A stretch of 64,000 nucleotides of DNA from Okapia johnstoni (taxonomy: Eukaryota > Chordata > Mammalia > Artiodactyla > Giraffidae), in the NCBI GenBank assembly GCA_024291935.2, contig CM044320.1, positions 27,744,001-27,808,000 of the forward strand, given 5' to 3'. Both the position numbers and the translations under genes were made by a program. Under the pieces are notes generated by a model. That model was given only the letters and a program-made list of their open reading frames with translations, made no database searches and was not told where the DNA came from. Shown piece after piece: positions 24,280 through 37,394 of the stretch. How positions within the stretch are numbered: position 1 is the stretch's first letter; each line of letters starts with the position of its first letter.

Positions 24280-24424
24280 TCATATAGACCCTCCCTTTTG
24301 AACCTCCCTCCCATCTCCGTCCCCATCCCACCCCTCTAGGTTGATATAGAGCCCCTGTTTGAGTTTCCTGAGCCATACAGCAAATTCCCATTGGCTATCT
24401 ATTTTACATATGGTAATAAAGCCT
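24280..24424 (-). mobile_element. Ruminant L1 3' region fragment
   Basis: The stretch CCTCTAGGTTGATATAGAGC to GCTATCTATTTTACATATGG is the reverse complement of a segment common in bovine-type L1. It is the least diverged L1 piece in the window and is followed directly by a Bov-tA. Confidence 0.6.
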
Positions 24425-24437
24425 TTAAACCCCCATA

Positions 24438-24652
24438 GGGCTTCCCAGGTGGTGCTAGTGGTAATACAGAACCTGCCTGCCAATGTAGGAGACCTAAGAG
24501 ATGCGGGCTTGATCCCTGGGTCAGGAAGATCCCCTGGAGGAGAGCATGGCAACCCACTCTAGTATTCCTGTCTGGAGAATCCCATGAGAGAGGAGCCTAG
24601 TAGGCTATGGTCCAAGTGTCACAGAGTCAGACATGACTGAGCACGCACACGT
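24438..24652 (+). repeat. Bov-tA SINE
   Basis: AGGGCTTCCCAGGTGGTGCTA to CATGACTGAGCACGCACACG; abuts an L1 fragment. Confidence 0.85.
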
Positions 24653-25226
24653 GCAGAAAAGACTAGAAGAAATCAAAAACTCAAGCAGGGCTGATGTTGA
24701 TCATTATTTAAAATGTTTTCCTCAAAGTTATAGTTTTGTCTAATTGAATAAAGACCAGCGATTAAACTCAATTGCAGTGATGTTATATAATGTATTTTTT
24801 AACTTTGTCCAGGGAACATGAGGTCTGTTTGTTTTCCAGGGATTACTGGTAAAGTCTATTCTGATGAAATATTTAAGTAATATTTAAGCCAAGAAGCAGT
24901 CACCAGGAGAAGTTACTGGCTAATGCATTTGGAACAATTCTATTGTCTAGGGGTAGTATGATGTGCTGGATTATTTTGCTTTTAAACATGGACAGTTATA
25001 GTGATTTCATTTGCACATGTATTCAAGATGACAACAAACTAGCTAAAGCAAATAAGGTTGCCTGTATAGTCTCTTGCAGCATATTTGTAGAAAAGCTTCA
25101 AGTTAACAAGTCATCAGTGTGTATAAAGTATGTTAATTGCAGTCCAATAATAAAGACCAGAGAAGCAATCACAATAATAGTATATTGAGCACTTACTGTT
25201 ATGCAAGACACTATTCTAGTGTTTCA

Positions 25227-25756
25227 TTTTTTGTTACACTGGATGTATAATGATCCAACCAGGCCATCCTAAAGGAAATAAGTCTGAATATTCATTGGGA
25301 GGACTGATGCTGAAGCTGAAGCTCCAATACTTTGGCCACCTGATGCAAAGAACTGACTTATTTGAAAAGACCCTGATGCTGGGAAAGATTGATGGTGGGA
25401 GAAGGGGACGACAGAGGATGAGATGGCTGGATGGCATCACCAACTCAATGGACAGGAGTTTGAGTAAACTCCAGGAGTTCGTGATGGACAGGGAGGCCTG
25501 GTGTGCTGCAGTCCGTGGGGTTGCAAAGAGTCAGACACAACTGAGCGACTGAACTGAACAATGGCTGTGCAGGCTTTCTCTAGTCATGGCAGATGGAGCT
25601 TCTCAATGTGGTGGCTTCCCTTGTTGCAGAGCACGGCTCTAGGTGTATGGGCTTCAGTAGTTGTGCATGGGCTTAGTTGCTCCATGGCATGTGGAACCTT
25701 CCCAGACCAGGGACTGAACCCATGTGCCCTCCACTGGCAGGACCAGGGAAGTCCTG
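25227..25756 (-). repeat. CHR SINE split by a BovB fragment
   Basis: T run at 25227 and body 25560-25756 ending CCAGGGAAGTCC. The direct repeat TTCTAGTGTTTCA (25214-25226 and 25757-25769) flanks the whole unit. Confidence 0.75.
25245..25558 (+). mobile_element. BovB 3' fragment inside a repeat stack
   Basis: It begins at the [13 protein letters not shown] segment and ends GACTGAACTGAAC. It lies between the T-run (25227) and body (25560) of a minus-strand CHR SINE, so it is part of the nested stack 25165-26180. Confidence 0.85.
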
Positions 25757-25777
25757 TTCTAGTGTTTCAGTTCTGCA

Positions 25778-25988
25778 TGCACATGTGCTCAGTTGCTTCA
25801 ATCGTATCTGACTCTTTGTGATCCTAAGACTGTAGACTGCCAGGCTCCTCTGTCCATGGAACTCTCCAGGCAAGAATACTTGAGTGGGTTGCCACGCCCT
25901 CCTCCAGGGGATCTTCCCAACCCAGGGATCGAACCAGCATCTCCTACATTGCAGGCGGATTTGTTATCACTGAGCCACCAGGGAAGCC
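25778..25988 (-). repeat. Bov-tA SINE, outer layer of a nested stack
   Basis: CACATGTGCTCAGTTGCTTC to CACCAGGGAAGCC, flanked by GTTTCAGTTCT / GTTTTAGTTCT, a slightly decayed target duplication. Confidence 0.85.
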
Positions 25989-26180
25989 TGTTTTAGTTCT
26001 ACTGGTGGGTGTATTAATTATCGCAATTCAGTCAGCCTTGTGCTATTATCTCCCTTTTCAGATGGAAAAAAAAAACAACAACAACAACTTTAAGAGGTTG
26101 AATGACTTTCTCTAGGTCCTTAAGCTGCTAAGTGGTAGATCCAAGGTCTGAACTCAGGCAGTCTGAAACCCCATGATCTC

Positions 26181-26909
26181 AATTGTACTCCATGTTGCTA
26201 AAGTATCTGTGAGTTTCCATAACATTAGTACCCTCAAGATGTTCTGGTAAGCATGGATTCATAAGTGGATTTTTAAATAATCTTTGTCATTCTGTACTTC
26301 CAAATATTCCCCTTCATACCAAATAATTTAGCTTCAAGCAAACATATTTCTTGTACTGCTGCGTTACAATGAAAATTCTTTAAAAACGTAAAAGTAATGC
26401 ATCCTCATCAAAAAAATATAAATAACAGGGCAAAAATAAAAGTTGTCTCAGTCTACCTTCATTCCTATTCCTTTTCCAGAAATCATTAGGGCAACTATCC
26501 CATTTGTATCCACCAACAGAATCCCTATCCCACAGTTTTCCTCTGGCTCATTGCCTCTGTCCTATTGCTATTTCTCAAGTGCAAAGTGCACTTCTGACTT
26601 GGAGAAACTTGTACTTACTGTTTCCTCATCTGAAATGTTCTAATCCCGTATCTTGCACTTTCATCTCACTCAAATCTCTGTTTAAACATTACCTCATCTT
26701 TGACCACCCCATATAAACAGTGGTGTATATATATATATATATATATACACACCATATACCATATATCACCCATATATACGGATAGCATTTCCTATCCATA
26801 ACTCTTCAACCAAATTGATTTTTTTTCAAAGCATTTATCACCACTCGACACTGACATGCAAATGCACACATATGTATAGGTGTGTGTGCATATCTATGTC
26901 CTTAATGGA
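26181..26909. other. Intron 2, unassigned
   Basis: Pyrimidine-rich stretch 26440-26700 may be an L2 remnant; TA repeat at 26726. No exon signals in the transporter frame. Confidence 0.4.
26726..26747. repeat. TA repeat
   Basis: About eleven units. Confidence 0.85.
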
Positions 26910-27335
26910 ATAAAACAACACAAATTGATTACAGCTGTGTAACAATCGTACAATTTTGAAGTCAGGAACTCTGAAATAGGTCTCATTGGGCTAAAACCAA
27001 GGTGTTGGTAGGGTTGTGTTCCTTCCTGAGACTCTAGAGGAAAGTTAATTTCCTCGTCTTTTCCAGTTTCTAGAAACTGTCCAAAGTTCTTGATTAATAA
27101 CTCTCTTCCATATTCAAGACTAGTGATGGTCAATCAGATATTTGTTAATTGAATCACATTGGTGTTGACTTTTCTGCTCTCTTATCCATGCTTAAAGGAT
27201 GCCTGGGATTACATTGAGTTAACAAGGACAACATATGATAATCTCTTCAAGGTCATCTGATTAGCAACCTTAACTTCCTTTGCAAATTTAATATCCCCTT
27301 GTCATGTTACCTAATATATTCATAGTTAGGCAGAG
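26910..27335 (+). mobile_element. MaLR (MLT1-type) LTR, second copy
   Basis: AAAACAACACAAATTGATTAC, GGTCTCATTGGGCTAAAACC and AAGGTGTTGGTAGGG match the same family as 6885-7610 and are recognisable to about 27335. Confidence 0.65.
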
Positions 27336-27829
27336 TAATGGCATGCAAAGATGCCCAGGTCCTAATCTCCAAAACCTCTAAGGAAAAAAATACCCTCTCT
27401 GTATCTAAGATTTTTCATCTGTGAAAGGGAAATAATAGCATCTGACTGACAGAATTATGCTAAGAAATAAATCCACTAATAGAAGTACAACACTAGAACA
27501 ACATCCGGTGTATAGCACTATTAGTAGCTAGCTACTGTTATTTGTATTGCTTCTGGGGCCTTTATTATTGGACAGCCATTAACATACTTTATACACAAGG
27601 CCATCTTGCTAACTCTAAGCTCCTCTCCAAATATGGTGCATGGGACCATGCAGGCAATCGTATGTGCTTTGGCCTGGTTGTCATCACCTTGTTATGCATG
27701 TGAGAATGAAACCACTGTCCTTCCAGCACACTGAAATGTAAAGCTGGGTGGCTGATTTGAGATCTTTCTTCATTTTATATATAGGCAGTAATCACTATGA
27801 AATTCCTTCTTAGTACTGTATATGTACAT

Positions 27830-29207
27830 CCCATATGTTTTGGTATGTTGTGATTTCAGTTTTGCTTGTCTTGAGTTATTTTCTAAATTCTTTTTAGCAT
27901 TCTTGAATCTACTATTGTTCAAGAGTGTGTTGCAAATTTTCACATATTTGTGAATTCTCCAGTTTTTACCCAGCTGTTGATTTCTAGTTTCATTCCATTG
28001 TGGATAGAAAAGATACTTGGGATGAGATCAATCTTCTTAGATTTGTTAAAATTTATTTTGTGGCAAAACATGCAAAGATATGTGTACACTTGAAAGTAAT
28101 AGGTATTTCGCTATTGTTGGGTGGAATGTTTTGTGTATGTCTTTTAGGTCAATTTGGTCTATAATGTTATTCAAGTTATCCATTTCTTTATTATTTCTAT
28201 TTACTATTTAAAATCAGGTATTCAATTTCTACTATTACTGTATTGCTGTTTATTTCTCCATTCAGTGTTTATATATTTAGGTACTCTGATGTTGGGGATA
28301 GAAAGAGATATTTATTAAATCTTCCTGGTCAATTGACTCTTTCATTTTTAATATTAATGTCTTCTTTTGTCTCTTGTGACATTTTTACTTAAAATCTATT
28401 TTGTCTAAAGTAAGTACAACCACTTTTGGTTACCTACTTTGTGGAATATCTTTTCCTATCACTTCACGTTCAGTCTTTGAGTGTCTTTAGTTCTAAAGTA
28501 AGAAAGTGAGAGTCTTATACATAGGACATAGTTGAGTCTTGCTTCTTTTTAATTTTTAGTTTTTTAATTGAAGTGTATTTGACTCACAATATTATATTAG
28601 TTTCAGGTGTATAGCATAGAGACTCAGTATTTTGACAGACTATACTACTCTAGAACTTATTACAAGATAATGGATATAATTCCCTGTGCTATATCTTTTC
28701 TCCACATCATCACCAACACATTATTTGTAGTTGTTTTGGTGATAGCCATTCTGACAAGTGTGAGGTTATATTTTACACTTGTTCTTTTGATGTGCATTTA
28801 TTTATTAGTGGTGTTGAGTATCTGTTCATGTGTCTGTTGGCCATTTGTATGTCTTCTTTGGACAATGTCTATTCAGAACTTCTGCCAACTATTTAATTAT
28901 TTTTTTTAAATATTAAGTTGTATGAGCTATTTATGTATTTTGGGTATTAACACCTTGCCAGTCATATTATTTTCAAATCCTATAGACTATCTTTTCTTTT
29001 TATCCATGGTTTCCTTTGATGTGCAAAGACTTTTAAATTTAATTAGATCTCATTTGTTTATTTTTGCTTGATTTTTTTAGCTTAGGAGACAGATCCAAGA
29101 AAAATATTGTTGCAATTTATGTTAAACAGTGTTCTGCCTATGTTCTCTGCTAGATGTCTTATGGTTTCAGGTCTTACATTCAACTCTTTAATCCATATTG
29201 AGTTGAG

Positions 29208-29240
<33 letters not shown>

Positions 29241-30195
29241 TTAGTGTGAGGAAATGTACTCATTTCACTGTCTTACATGTTAACTGTTCATTTTTTTCCA
29301 ACACCACTTGTTGAGAGATTTGTCTTTTTTCCGTTGTATATTCTTACATCATTTATTCTAGATTAACTGACCACAGGTATGTGAGGTTTTTTCCTAGGCT
29401 CTCTATTCTGTTCTGTTGATGTGTGTATCTGTTTTTTGTGGTAGTAGCAGGTGTTTTGGTTACTATATCTTTGTTCAGTTGCCTAAAATCTGGGAGAATG
29501 ACACACTCAGCTTTGATCTTTTTTCCTCAGGACTGCTTTGGCAAATTGAGGTCTTTTGTGGTTCCATATCTATAATTATAACAGTTATTAGGCTGATAGC
29601 AACAAATCTGATAGCCAAAAAGCTCTACATATTAAATTCTCCCCTTTCATATACTTTACATTATCATTGTCACAGTTTACATCTATGTATACTATCTTTT
29701 AAAATATTTTTTATAATTATTTTTTAAATATTGTTGTCATTAAACTTTTACACTAGAATCAAAACTGATTTTCCCACTACTATTATAGAAATACAGTATA
29801 TTGTATTTGTGTCTATGTCTACCTTACTAACAAGTTTCGTTCTTTCTTCTGCTATCACGTTGCTGTCTAGTATTCTTTTATTTCAACTTGAAGAACTCCC
29901 TTTAGTGTTTCTTATAAAGGAAGTCTGGTGTTGATGATCTCCTTCAGCTCTGGATTGTCTGGGAGAGTCTTTACCTCTCTTTCATTTGGAAGGTTTCTTT
30001 TGCTCAGTATAATATTCTTGGATGGTGTGGTTTGTTTTTGCTTTTTTCTGAGATCTTTTAACATATCATTCCATTTCTTCTGACCTGTAAGGTTTATGCT
30101 GAAAAACTTGCTCTTAGACTTCTAGGGGTTCCTCTTTCTATGACGTTTCTCTCTTCTTGATTCTAAAAAGTTCTCTGTCTTTCTTTTTATTTTAA
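27830..30195 (-). mobile_element. L1-derived tract, several fragments
   Basis: Reverse-orientation L1 sequence: TTGTTGGGTGGAATGTTTTG (28117) and CTATTTTGTCTAAAGTAAG (28398) belong to the 5'/ORF1-proximal part. TGGTGATAGCCATTCTGACA (28738) and GTCTGTTGGCCATTTGTATG belong to the ORF2 end. The piece from 29930 to 30190 is again of the 5' type. The order shows more than one insertion or a rearranged element. A 103-residue frame at 29416-29727 is chance. It contains a TA repeat at 29203-29241. Confidence 0.65.
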
Positions 30196-30206
30196 TTATA
30201 CTGTGC

Positions 30207-32200
30207 CTTCAGTTCAGTTGATTTGCTCAGTTGTGTCCAACTCTTCGCAACCCCATGGACTGCAGCACACCAGGCTTCCCTGTCCATCACCAACTCCCAA
30301 AGCTTGCTCAAACTCATGTCCATCGAGTCGGTGATGTCATCCAACCATCTCATCCTCTGTCGTCCCCTTCTCCTTCTGCCTTCAATCTTTCCCAGCATCA
30401 GGGTCTTTTCCAAGGCATCAGTTCTTCACATCAGGTAGCCAAAGTATTGGAGTTTCAGCTTCAGCATTCAGTCCTTCCAATGAATATTCAGGACTGATTT
30501 CCTTTACGATTGACTGGTTGGATCTCCTGGCAGTCCCAGGGACTCTCAAGAGTCTTCTCCAGCACCACAGTTCAAAAGCATCTGTTCTTTGGTGCTCAGC
30601 TTTCTTTATAGCCCAACTCTCACATCCATACATGGCTACTGGAAAAACCATAGCCTTGACTACACAGACCTTTGTCACCAAAGTAATGTCTCTGCTTTTT
30701 AATATGCTGTATGTGTTGGTCATAGCTTTCCTTCCAAGGAGCAAGTGTCTTTTGATTTCATGGCTGCAGTCACCATCTGTAGTGATTTTGGAGACCAAGA
30801 AAATAAAGTCTCTCATTGTTTCTATTGTTTCCTCATCTATTTGCTATGAAGTGATGGGACCAGATGCTGTGATCTTAGTTTTCTGAATGTTGAGTTTTAA
30901 GCCAACTTTTTCACTCTCCTCTTTCACTTTCATCAAGAGGCTGTTTAGTTCTTCTTCACTTTCTGCCATAAGGGTGGTGTCATCTGCATATCTGAGGTTA
31001 TTGATATTTCTCCGAGCAATCTTGTTTCCAGCTTGTGCTCCATCCAGCCTGGCACTTTGCATGATATACTCTGCAGATAAGTTAAATAATCAAGGTGAAA
31101 ATATACAGCCTTGATGTACTCCTTTCCCTATTTGGAACGAGCCTGTTGTTCCATGTCCAGTTCTAACTGTTGCTTCCTGACCTGCATACAGATTTCTCAA
31201 GAGGCAGGTCAGGTGGTCTGGTATTCCCATCTCTTTCAGAATTTTCCATTGTTTGGTGTCATTCGCACAGTCAAAGGCTTTCGCATAGTCAATAAAACAG
31301 AAGTAAATGCTTTTCTGGAACTCTCTAGCTTTTTTGATGATCAAACAGATGTTGGCAATTTGATCTCTGGTTCCTCTGCCTTTTCTAAATCCAGCTTGAA
31401 CATCTGGAAGTTCACGGTTCATGTACTGGTGAAGCCTGGCTTGGAGAATTTTGAGCATTACTTTGCTAGAGTGTGAGATGAGTGTAATTGTGCGGTAGTT
31501 TGAACATTCTTTGGCATTGCCGTTTTGGGGATTGGAATGAAAACTGAGCTTTCCCAGTCCTGTGGCCACCACTGAGTTTTCCAAATTTGCTGGCATATTG
31601 AGTGAAGCACTTTCACAGCATCATCTTTTAGGATTTGAAATAGCTCAACTGGAATCCTATCACTTCCACTAGTTTTGTTTGTAGTGATGCTTCTTAAGGC
31701 CCGTTTGGTTTTGGATTCCAGGATGTCTGGCTCTAGGTGAGTGATCACACCATTGTGGTTATCTGGGTCATGAAGATCTTTTTGGTATAGTTCTTCTGTG
31801 TATTCTTGCCACCTCTTCTTAATATCTTCTGCTTCTGTTAGGTCCATAACATTTCTGACCTTTATTGTGCCCATCTTTGCATGAAATATTCCCTTGGTAT
31901 CTCTAATTTTCTTGAAGTGATCTCTAGCCTTTCCCATTCTATTGTTTTCCTCTATTTCTTTGCACTGATCGCTGAGGAAGGCTTTCTTATCTCTCCTTTC
32001 TATTCTTTGGAACCCTATATTCAAATGAGTATATCTTTCCTTTTCTCATTTGCCTCTTGCTTCTCTTCTTTTCTCAGCTATTTGTAAGGCCTCCTCAGAC
32101 AACCATTTTGCCTTTTTGCTTTTTTAGGGGGAGGTATAGTCTTGATCACTGCCTCCTGTACAATGTCACAAACCTCCATCCATAATTTTTCATACAATGC
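30207..32200 (-). mobile_element. BovB, 2-kb 5'-truncated copy with RT domain
   Basis: On the minus strand it runs from the end of the endonuclease through the reverse transcriptase to the 3' end. Recognisable parts are DQCKEIEENNRMGKARDHF near 31965, the FIDYAKAFD motif A near 31280, and YADD at 30979-30990. The frame is broken by at least four shifts or stops, so it cannot encode one protein. It is inserted at the end of an L1-rich tract (27830-30195). Confidence 0.92.
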
Positions 32201-32771
32201 CTTAGTGTGGCACATTACATAGATATTGTTAAATTATTTATTTATCATTTTTTCCTCCCAGCATTCATATGTATTTAAATAATTAAGGAAATAGCTTATG
32301 CCAAAAGAAGTTCAAAGTTTCATAAAGCTCTTTAAAACTGGTAAGCACTAAAACTAACCACATAGGCAACAACCAGTATATTACCAAAAGCTCTGGATTA
32401 TGACAATGAATACATAGAATTTGGCTGAAATTAATCAAATCAAAATGCATGGATAAAAAAGAAATTTAAAATGATAAAATCTGTAAAAAAAAAAAAAGAA
32501 AGGAATTAACCACAAGATAGTTTTCCAAATTGAAGTTTAAGACAATACAATTGCTTATAATTAGTACATAATAGAAAAGAGAAGAAATATATCAAATATC
32601 AAAAAACTTTTAAGTGATTTTCACAATGTATTAAAATTACATAAAGCAAAATTCAATCAAAGAGATCAAAATCGAAGACATCAAACACATTAGAAAGACA
32701 TCAAAATATTTTTTAAAACATAAGGTTAATATTTAATAAAAATTAAATCTTTGGGCTAGGTATTAGATAGT

Positions 32772-33063
32772 GAAGTGACAGTCACTAAATTGTGTCCGAC
32801 TCTTTGCGACCCCATGGACTATACAGTCCATGGAATTCTCCAGGCCAGAATACTGGCCTTTCCCTACTCCAGGAGATCTTCCCAACCCAGGTCTCCCGCA
32901 TTGCAGGCAGATTCTTTACCAGCTGAACCACAAGGGAAGCCCAAGAATCCTGGAGTGGGTAGCCTATCCCTTCTCCAGCGGATCTTCCAACCCAGAAATC
33001 AAACTGGGGTCCTACTGCATTGCAGGTGGATTCTTTACCAACTGAGCTATGAAAGAAGCCCAG
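32772..33063 (-). repeat. Bov-A2-type double SINE
   Basis: Two head-to-tail units (32772-32942 and 32943-33063), each ending in a GAAGCCCA tRNA-like terminus. Confidence 0.8.
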
Positions 33064-33339
33064 ATATTAGATAAGCACTTTATAATATTTTTAACTCTAT
33101 AATATACATGATTCTAACTTGGTTATGATATGTCTTACAGAGGTGGTAGGAATGGCTTTGGCATTTAACACTCTTCTTCCATTAGTGCAAAAATATATAT
33201 ATATATTTGCAGAGTGTGAATGGAGCAAAGTTTTAAAAACAAGTCATATTAATAAAAAGAAAAAAGAGGATAAATCTATAATGGCCTTGCAAATTACATA
33301 CATTTGGGGCATTGACAAACATTCACAAACACATCCATG

Positions 33340-33460
33340 AGCTCATGAATATTTTTTCCTTTGAACCTTACAATGACCCTATAAAATAAATAAGCTATTT
33401 TGTATTATCTTTTAATGGATTAGGAAACTGAAGTTCAGTGAACTGTGTAATTTTTTCATC
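33340..33460 (-). repeat. MIR SINE
   Basis: CTTACAATGACCCTATAAAATA and GGAAACTGAAGTTCAGTGAA. Confidence 0.6.
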
Positions 33461-33782
33461 TTTGTTGGGTTAGGAAATTAAAAACAAGACAACTGGATCT
33501 AGATCTTATGATTGCAAAATACATTCTTTTTTCTTGCATCACATGCATACCAGGTAATCCATGAATAATTTTCTACCTTTGCTAAGAAGGAAACAAAGTA
33601 GTGGGTAGGGGATATCAGAAGAAAGAAGAGGGAATTATGAGATATAAAGTCCATATACAAAATAAAGTCAGGGTTTAAAAAAAGAGATACAGTATATCAA
33701 GAACTTAGTTTTTCTGAAACATACCAATAAATTATATTCCAATCTTGTTTAGAAGTAGCATATTTAATCAATAATACTTCAG

Positions 33783-34112
33783 GTCAGTTCAGTTCAGTTG
33801 TTCAGTTGTGTCCAACTCTGTGACCCCATGGACTGCAGCACCCCAGTCTTCCCTGTCCATTACCGACTCCTGAAGCTTGCTCAAACTCATGTCCATTGAG
33901 TCGGTGATGCCATCCAGTCATCTCATCCTCTGTCATCCTCTTCTCCTGCCTTCAATCTTTCCCAGCCTCAGGGTCTTTTCTAATGAGTCAGCTCTTCCCA
34001 TCAAGTGGCCAAAGTATTGGAGCTTCAGCTTCAGCATCAGTCCTTCCAATGACTATTCAGGACTGATTTCCTTTAGGATTGATTGGTTTGATCTCCTTGA
34101 GGTCCAAGATTC
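33783..34112 (-). mobile_element. BovB 3' fragment
   Basis: CAGTTCAGTTCAGTTG head in reverse orientation and about 330 bp of C-terminal region; truncated near 34112. Confidence 0.85.
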
Positions 34113-34275
34113 ATTTAAAAATTAGACCAAACTTTATGGAAATTGAGATCTAATAATAATGTCATTCACAAAGCATTCTAGCTAGGAATTCTTCTAAGAA
34201 ATTATACAATTTAAAGATGAGAAGAAAACAATAAATTTGTCTCAATAATACAAATAGTAGTTATTTGAGATTATG

Positions 34276-34493
34276 TGTGTACTCATTTGTTCAGTCGTGT
34301 CTGACTCTTCACAACCCTTAGACCAAAGCCCACCAGATTCCTTTATCCATGGAATTCTCCAGGCAAGAATATTGGAGCAAGTTGCCATTTCCTCCTCCAG
34401 GGGAGTTTGCTGACCCACGGATCAAACCTGCATCTCCTGTGTCTCCCACATTGCAGCCAGATTCTTTACCACTGAGACATTGGGGAAGCCCAA
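34276..34493 (-). repeat. Bov-tA SINE
   Basis: GTACTCATTTGTTCAGTCGTG to ACTGAGACATTGGGGAAGCCC. Confidence 0.85.
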
Positions 34494-35928
34494 TTTTAGA
34501 TTACAAATATTCTGAAAGTAAGACTAATTGGGTGACATCAAAATCATGGTAAAGTAAGAGTCTCCCTTTTTCCATCCCCTTAAATCTGCAATGAGTAGAA
34601 CATCCACAGCCTAGAAAAGCTGACTCTGCACAACACACCAGGATGCCAGAGCATCCCTGCACCTGCGCATCCAAAGTAGAGTGGGCTGGGATGCACAGAA
34701 GAGGCAGAACTGGGGGACAACGGAGGCAGTTCCTATGACCCCAGACCCCCATTTAGGGCTGCTGAGCCAACAGCCTCAGGGGAAGCAGTGCACATATCTC
34801 CAGCCTCTCAGGCACAGCAACGCCCAAATCCATAGGAAACCTGGCAGTGAGGGCAACAGGGTCTGTGATGATTTCCTCTAGTCTGGGAGGTGCCTACAAC
34901 TCTGAGCCAGACTTCCCACCCACAGTAGGTGCCCCCGTGAATCTGATAACTCTGAACACAGCAGAGGCACTTGAAAACCTAGCTTCCAGTTTATGCTTTC
35001 CCTCTGTCTGTGGTGAAGAAGTCTTTGTGGTGAAGGAGATCCTGCCATTCCAGTGACCTACGTGGTGACACACAGCAGCAAGGCATCAACAATCTCAGAG
35101 TCACAAGAAGGTGACAGTTTTCTTAAAGTGATAGAGTATAGTGATCTAACTGATAGAGAATCCAAAATAGCTGTCATGAAGAAACTGAATGAGTTACAAG
35201 AAAACTCATAAGGGATACTTTACTAAAAAAGATCAAAATTCTTAACAAAAAAAAAAAAAAGAGAGAAAGGGCAATTCTGGAACTGGAAAACTCAATAAAC
35301 AAGATGAAGAATGCATTAGTAAGCACTAAAAATAGAGCAGACAATATGAGAGAGAATTAGCAAGCTCAAAGGTGGAAATCTAGAAATGATGTAGATAAAA
35401 GAGGAGAGATAATTAAGACATAACAAAATGAGGAAATTCTTTGAGAAATATCTGACTCTTTTATGAAGGGAAATATTAGCATGATGGGTATCCCAGAAGA
35501 AGAGAGGGAAAAGGAAACAGAGCTTATTTAAAGAAATAATAGCTGAGAACTCCCCAAAAGTGGGGCAGAAATTGGAAGTGCAATGAAGAATATTCATTCT
35601 CTATGAAGCTAAGAGAATACCTAATTACCTCAACACAAATAGATGTTCTCTAAGACACATCATATTAAAACTATCAAAACTCAGTGACAAAAAGACTTTT
35701 AAAGGCAATTAGGAAAGAATAGATGGTAACCTACAAAGGAAAGAAGGTTTCTTAAATTACAGAAATTACAGCCCAGGAGAGAGTGGAATGACATTTTCAA
35801 AATGAAGAAAAACTGTCAGCCAAAAATATCCTATCTAGCTAATGATAACTTCTAGAAAGTTATCATTCAGATATGAAGGAGAAATTAAGAGTTTTCAAGA
35901 CAAACTAAGGTCGAAGGACTTCATCAAC

Positions 35929-36767
35929 ATTCAGTTCAGTTCAGTTGCTCAGTTGTGTCCGACTCTTTGTGATCCCATGAATTGCAGCACACCAGGCCTC
36001 TCTGTCCATCACCAACTCCCTGAGTCTACACAAACCCATGTCCATCGAGTTGGTGATGCCATCCAACGATCTCATCCTCTGTCATCCCCTTCTCCTCCCA
36101 CCCCTAATCCTTCCCAGCATTAGGGTCTTTCACAATGAGTCAACCCTTCGCATGAGGTGGCCAAAGTATTGGAGTTTCAGCTTCAACATCAGTCCTTCCA
36201 ATGAACACCCAGGATTGATCTCTTTTAGGATGGATTGATTGGATCTCCTTGCAGTCCAAGGGACTCTGAAGAGTCTTCTCCAAAACCACAGTTCAAAATT
36301 CTTTGGTGCTCAGCTTTCTTCACCGTCCAACTCTCACATCCATACATGACCACTGGAAAAACCATAGCCTTGACTAGATGGACTTTTGTTGGCAAAGTAA
36401 TGTCTCTGCTTTTAAATATGCTATCTAGGTTGGCCATAACCTTCCTTCCAAGGAGTAAGCGTCTTTTAATTTCGTGGCTGCAATCACCATCTGCAGTGAT
36501 TCTGGAGCCCCAAAAAATAAAGTCTGACACTGTTTCCACTGTTTCCCCATCTATTTGCCATGAAGTGATGGGACCGGATGCCATGATCTTAGTTTTCTGA
36601 ACACTGAGCTTTAAGCCAACTTTATCACTCTCCTCTTTCAACTTCATCAAGAGGCTCTTTAGTTCTTCTTCACTTTCTGCCATAAAGGTGGTGTCATCCG
36701 CATATCTGAGGTTATTGATATTTCTCCCAGCAATCTTGATTCCAGCTTGTGTTTCTTCCATCACTAG
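35929..36767 (-). mobile_element. BovB copy interrupting an L1
   Basis: About 840 bp, 5'-truncated just upstream of the YADD box (36693-36704). The minus-strand frame is open for 179 residues (36225-36764). L1 sequence stops at CTTCATCAAC on the left and resumes at CACTAGACCTGCC on the right, so the insertion site is resolved to a few bases. Confidence 0.92.
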
Positions 36768-36794
36768 ACCTGCCTTATGAGAAACACTGAAACT

Positions 36795-36836
36795 CTTTTA
36801 CCAGAAACAAAAAGTCTTTTACCAGAAACAAAAAGT
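36795..36836. repeat. Perfect 21-bp tandem duplication in L1
   Basis: CTTTTACCAGAAACAAAAAG plus T occurs twice in tandem (36795-36815, 36816-36836). Confidence 0.95.
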
Positions 36837-37394
36837 CAAAGGTACATAACACTGAGTAAGTGATAAATAGAGTCTGAAAATTGCAACTACATAGAATTTA
36901 AACACTTCATTATAGAATAAAGGTTAAAAAAAAAGTAATACAAATGACCATAGCTCCTTAAATTGATAACAAACTCACAACATAAAAAGGGATATTTTGA
37001 GATAACAGAAACATAAAAGATGAAAAGAATGGCACTTATATAGGCAAATGAAGATAAGGTGCTATCAGCCGGAAAAGGATTATTTTATCTATGAGATATT
37101 TTATACAAACCTCATGGTAACCATGAAACATAAATCTAGAGCAGAGACACAAAACACAAAAAAGAGGAAACAGAAAAACCTGATTAAAAAAAAAAACTTA
37201 CCAAACTAAAATGACTGACAGAAACACAAACACAAAAAGAAAAAAGGGAGATATAGACAAATCAGAAAACAAAAGGCAAAAAGACAGTATTAAGTTCTCA
37301 TTCATCTATAATCACCCTAAAGGTAAATGGATTGAATACACCAATGCAAAAAAACACAGTGTGGCTTTATTGTCAACTGACAACAACTGTCTGT

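Larger units (their letters stand above)
25165..26180 (-). repeat. MIR SINE split by nested insertions
   Basis: MIR pieces at 25165-25226 (TTGAGCACTTACTGTTATGC) and 25989-26180 (CTAAGTGGTAGATCCAAGGT) enclose the CHR, BovB and Bov-tA insertions. Confidence 0.6.

Noticed and set aside
31090..32024. Long minus-strand frames (168 and 188 residues) that could be taken for host genes
   Set aside because: They are fragments of the BovB reverse transcriptase and its linker, in different frames of one decayed element.
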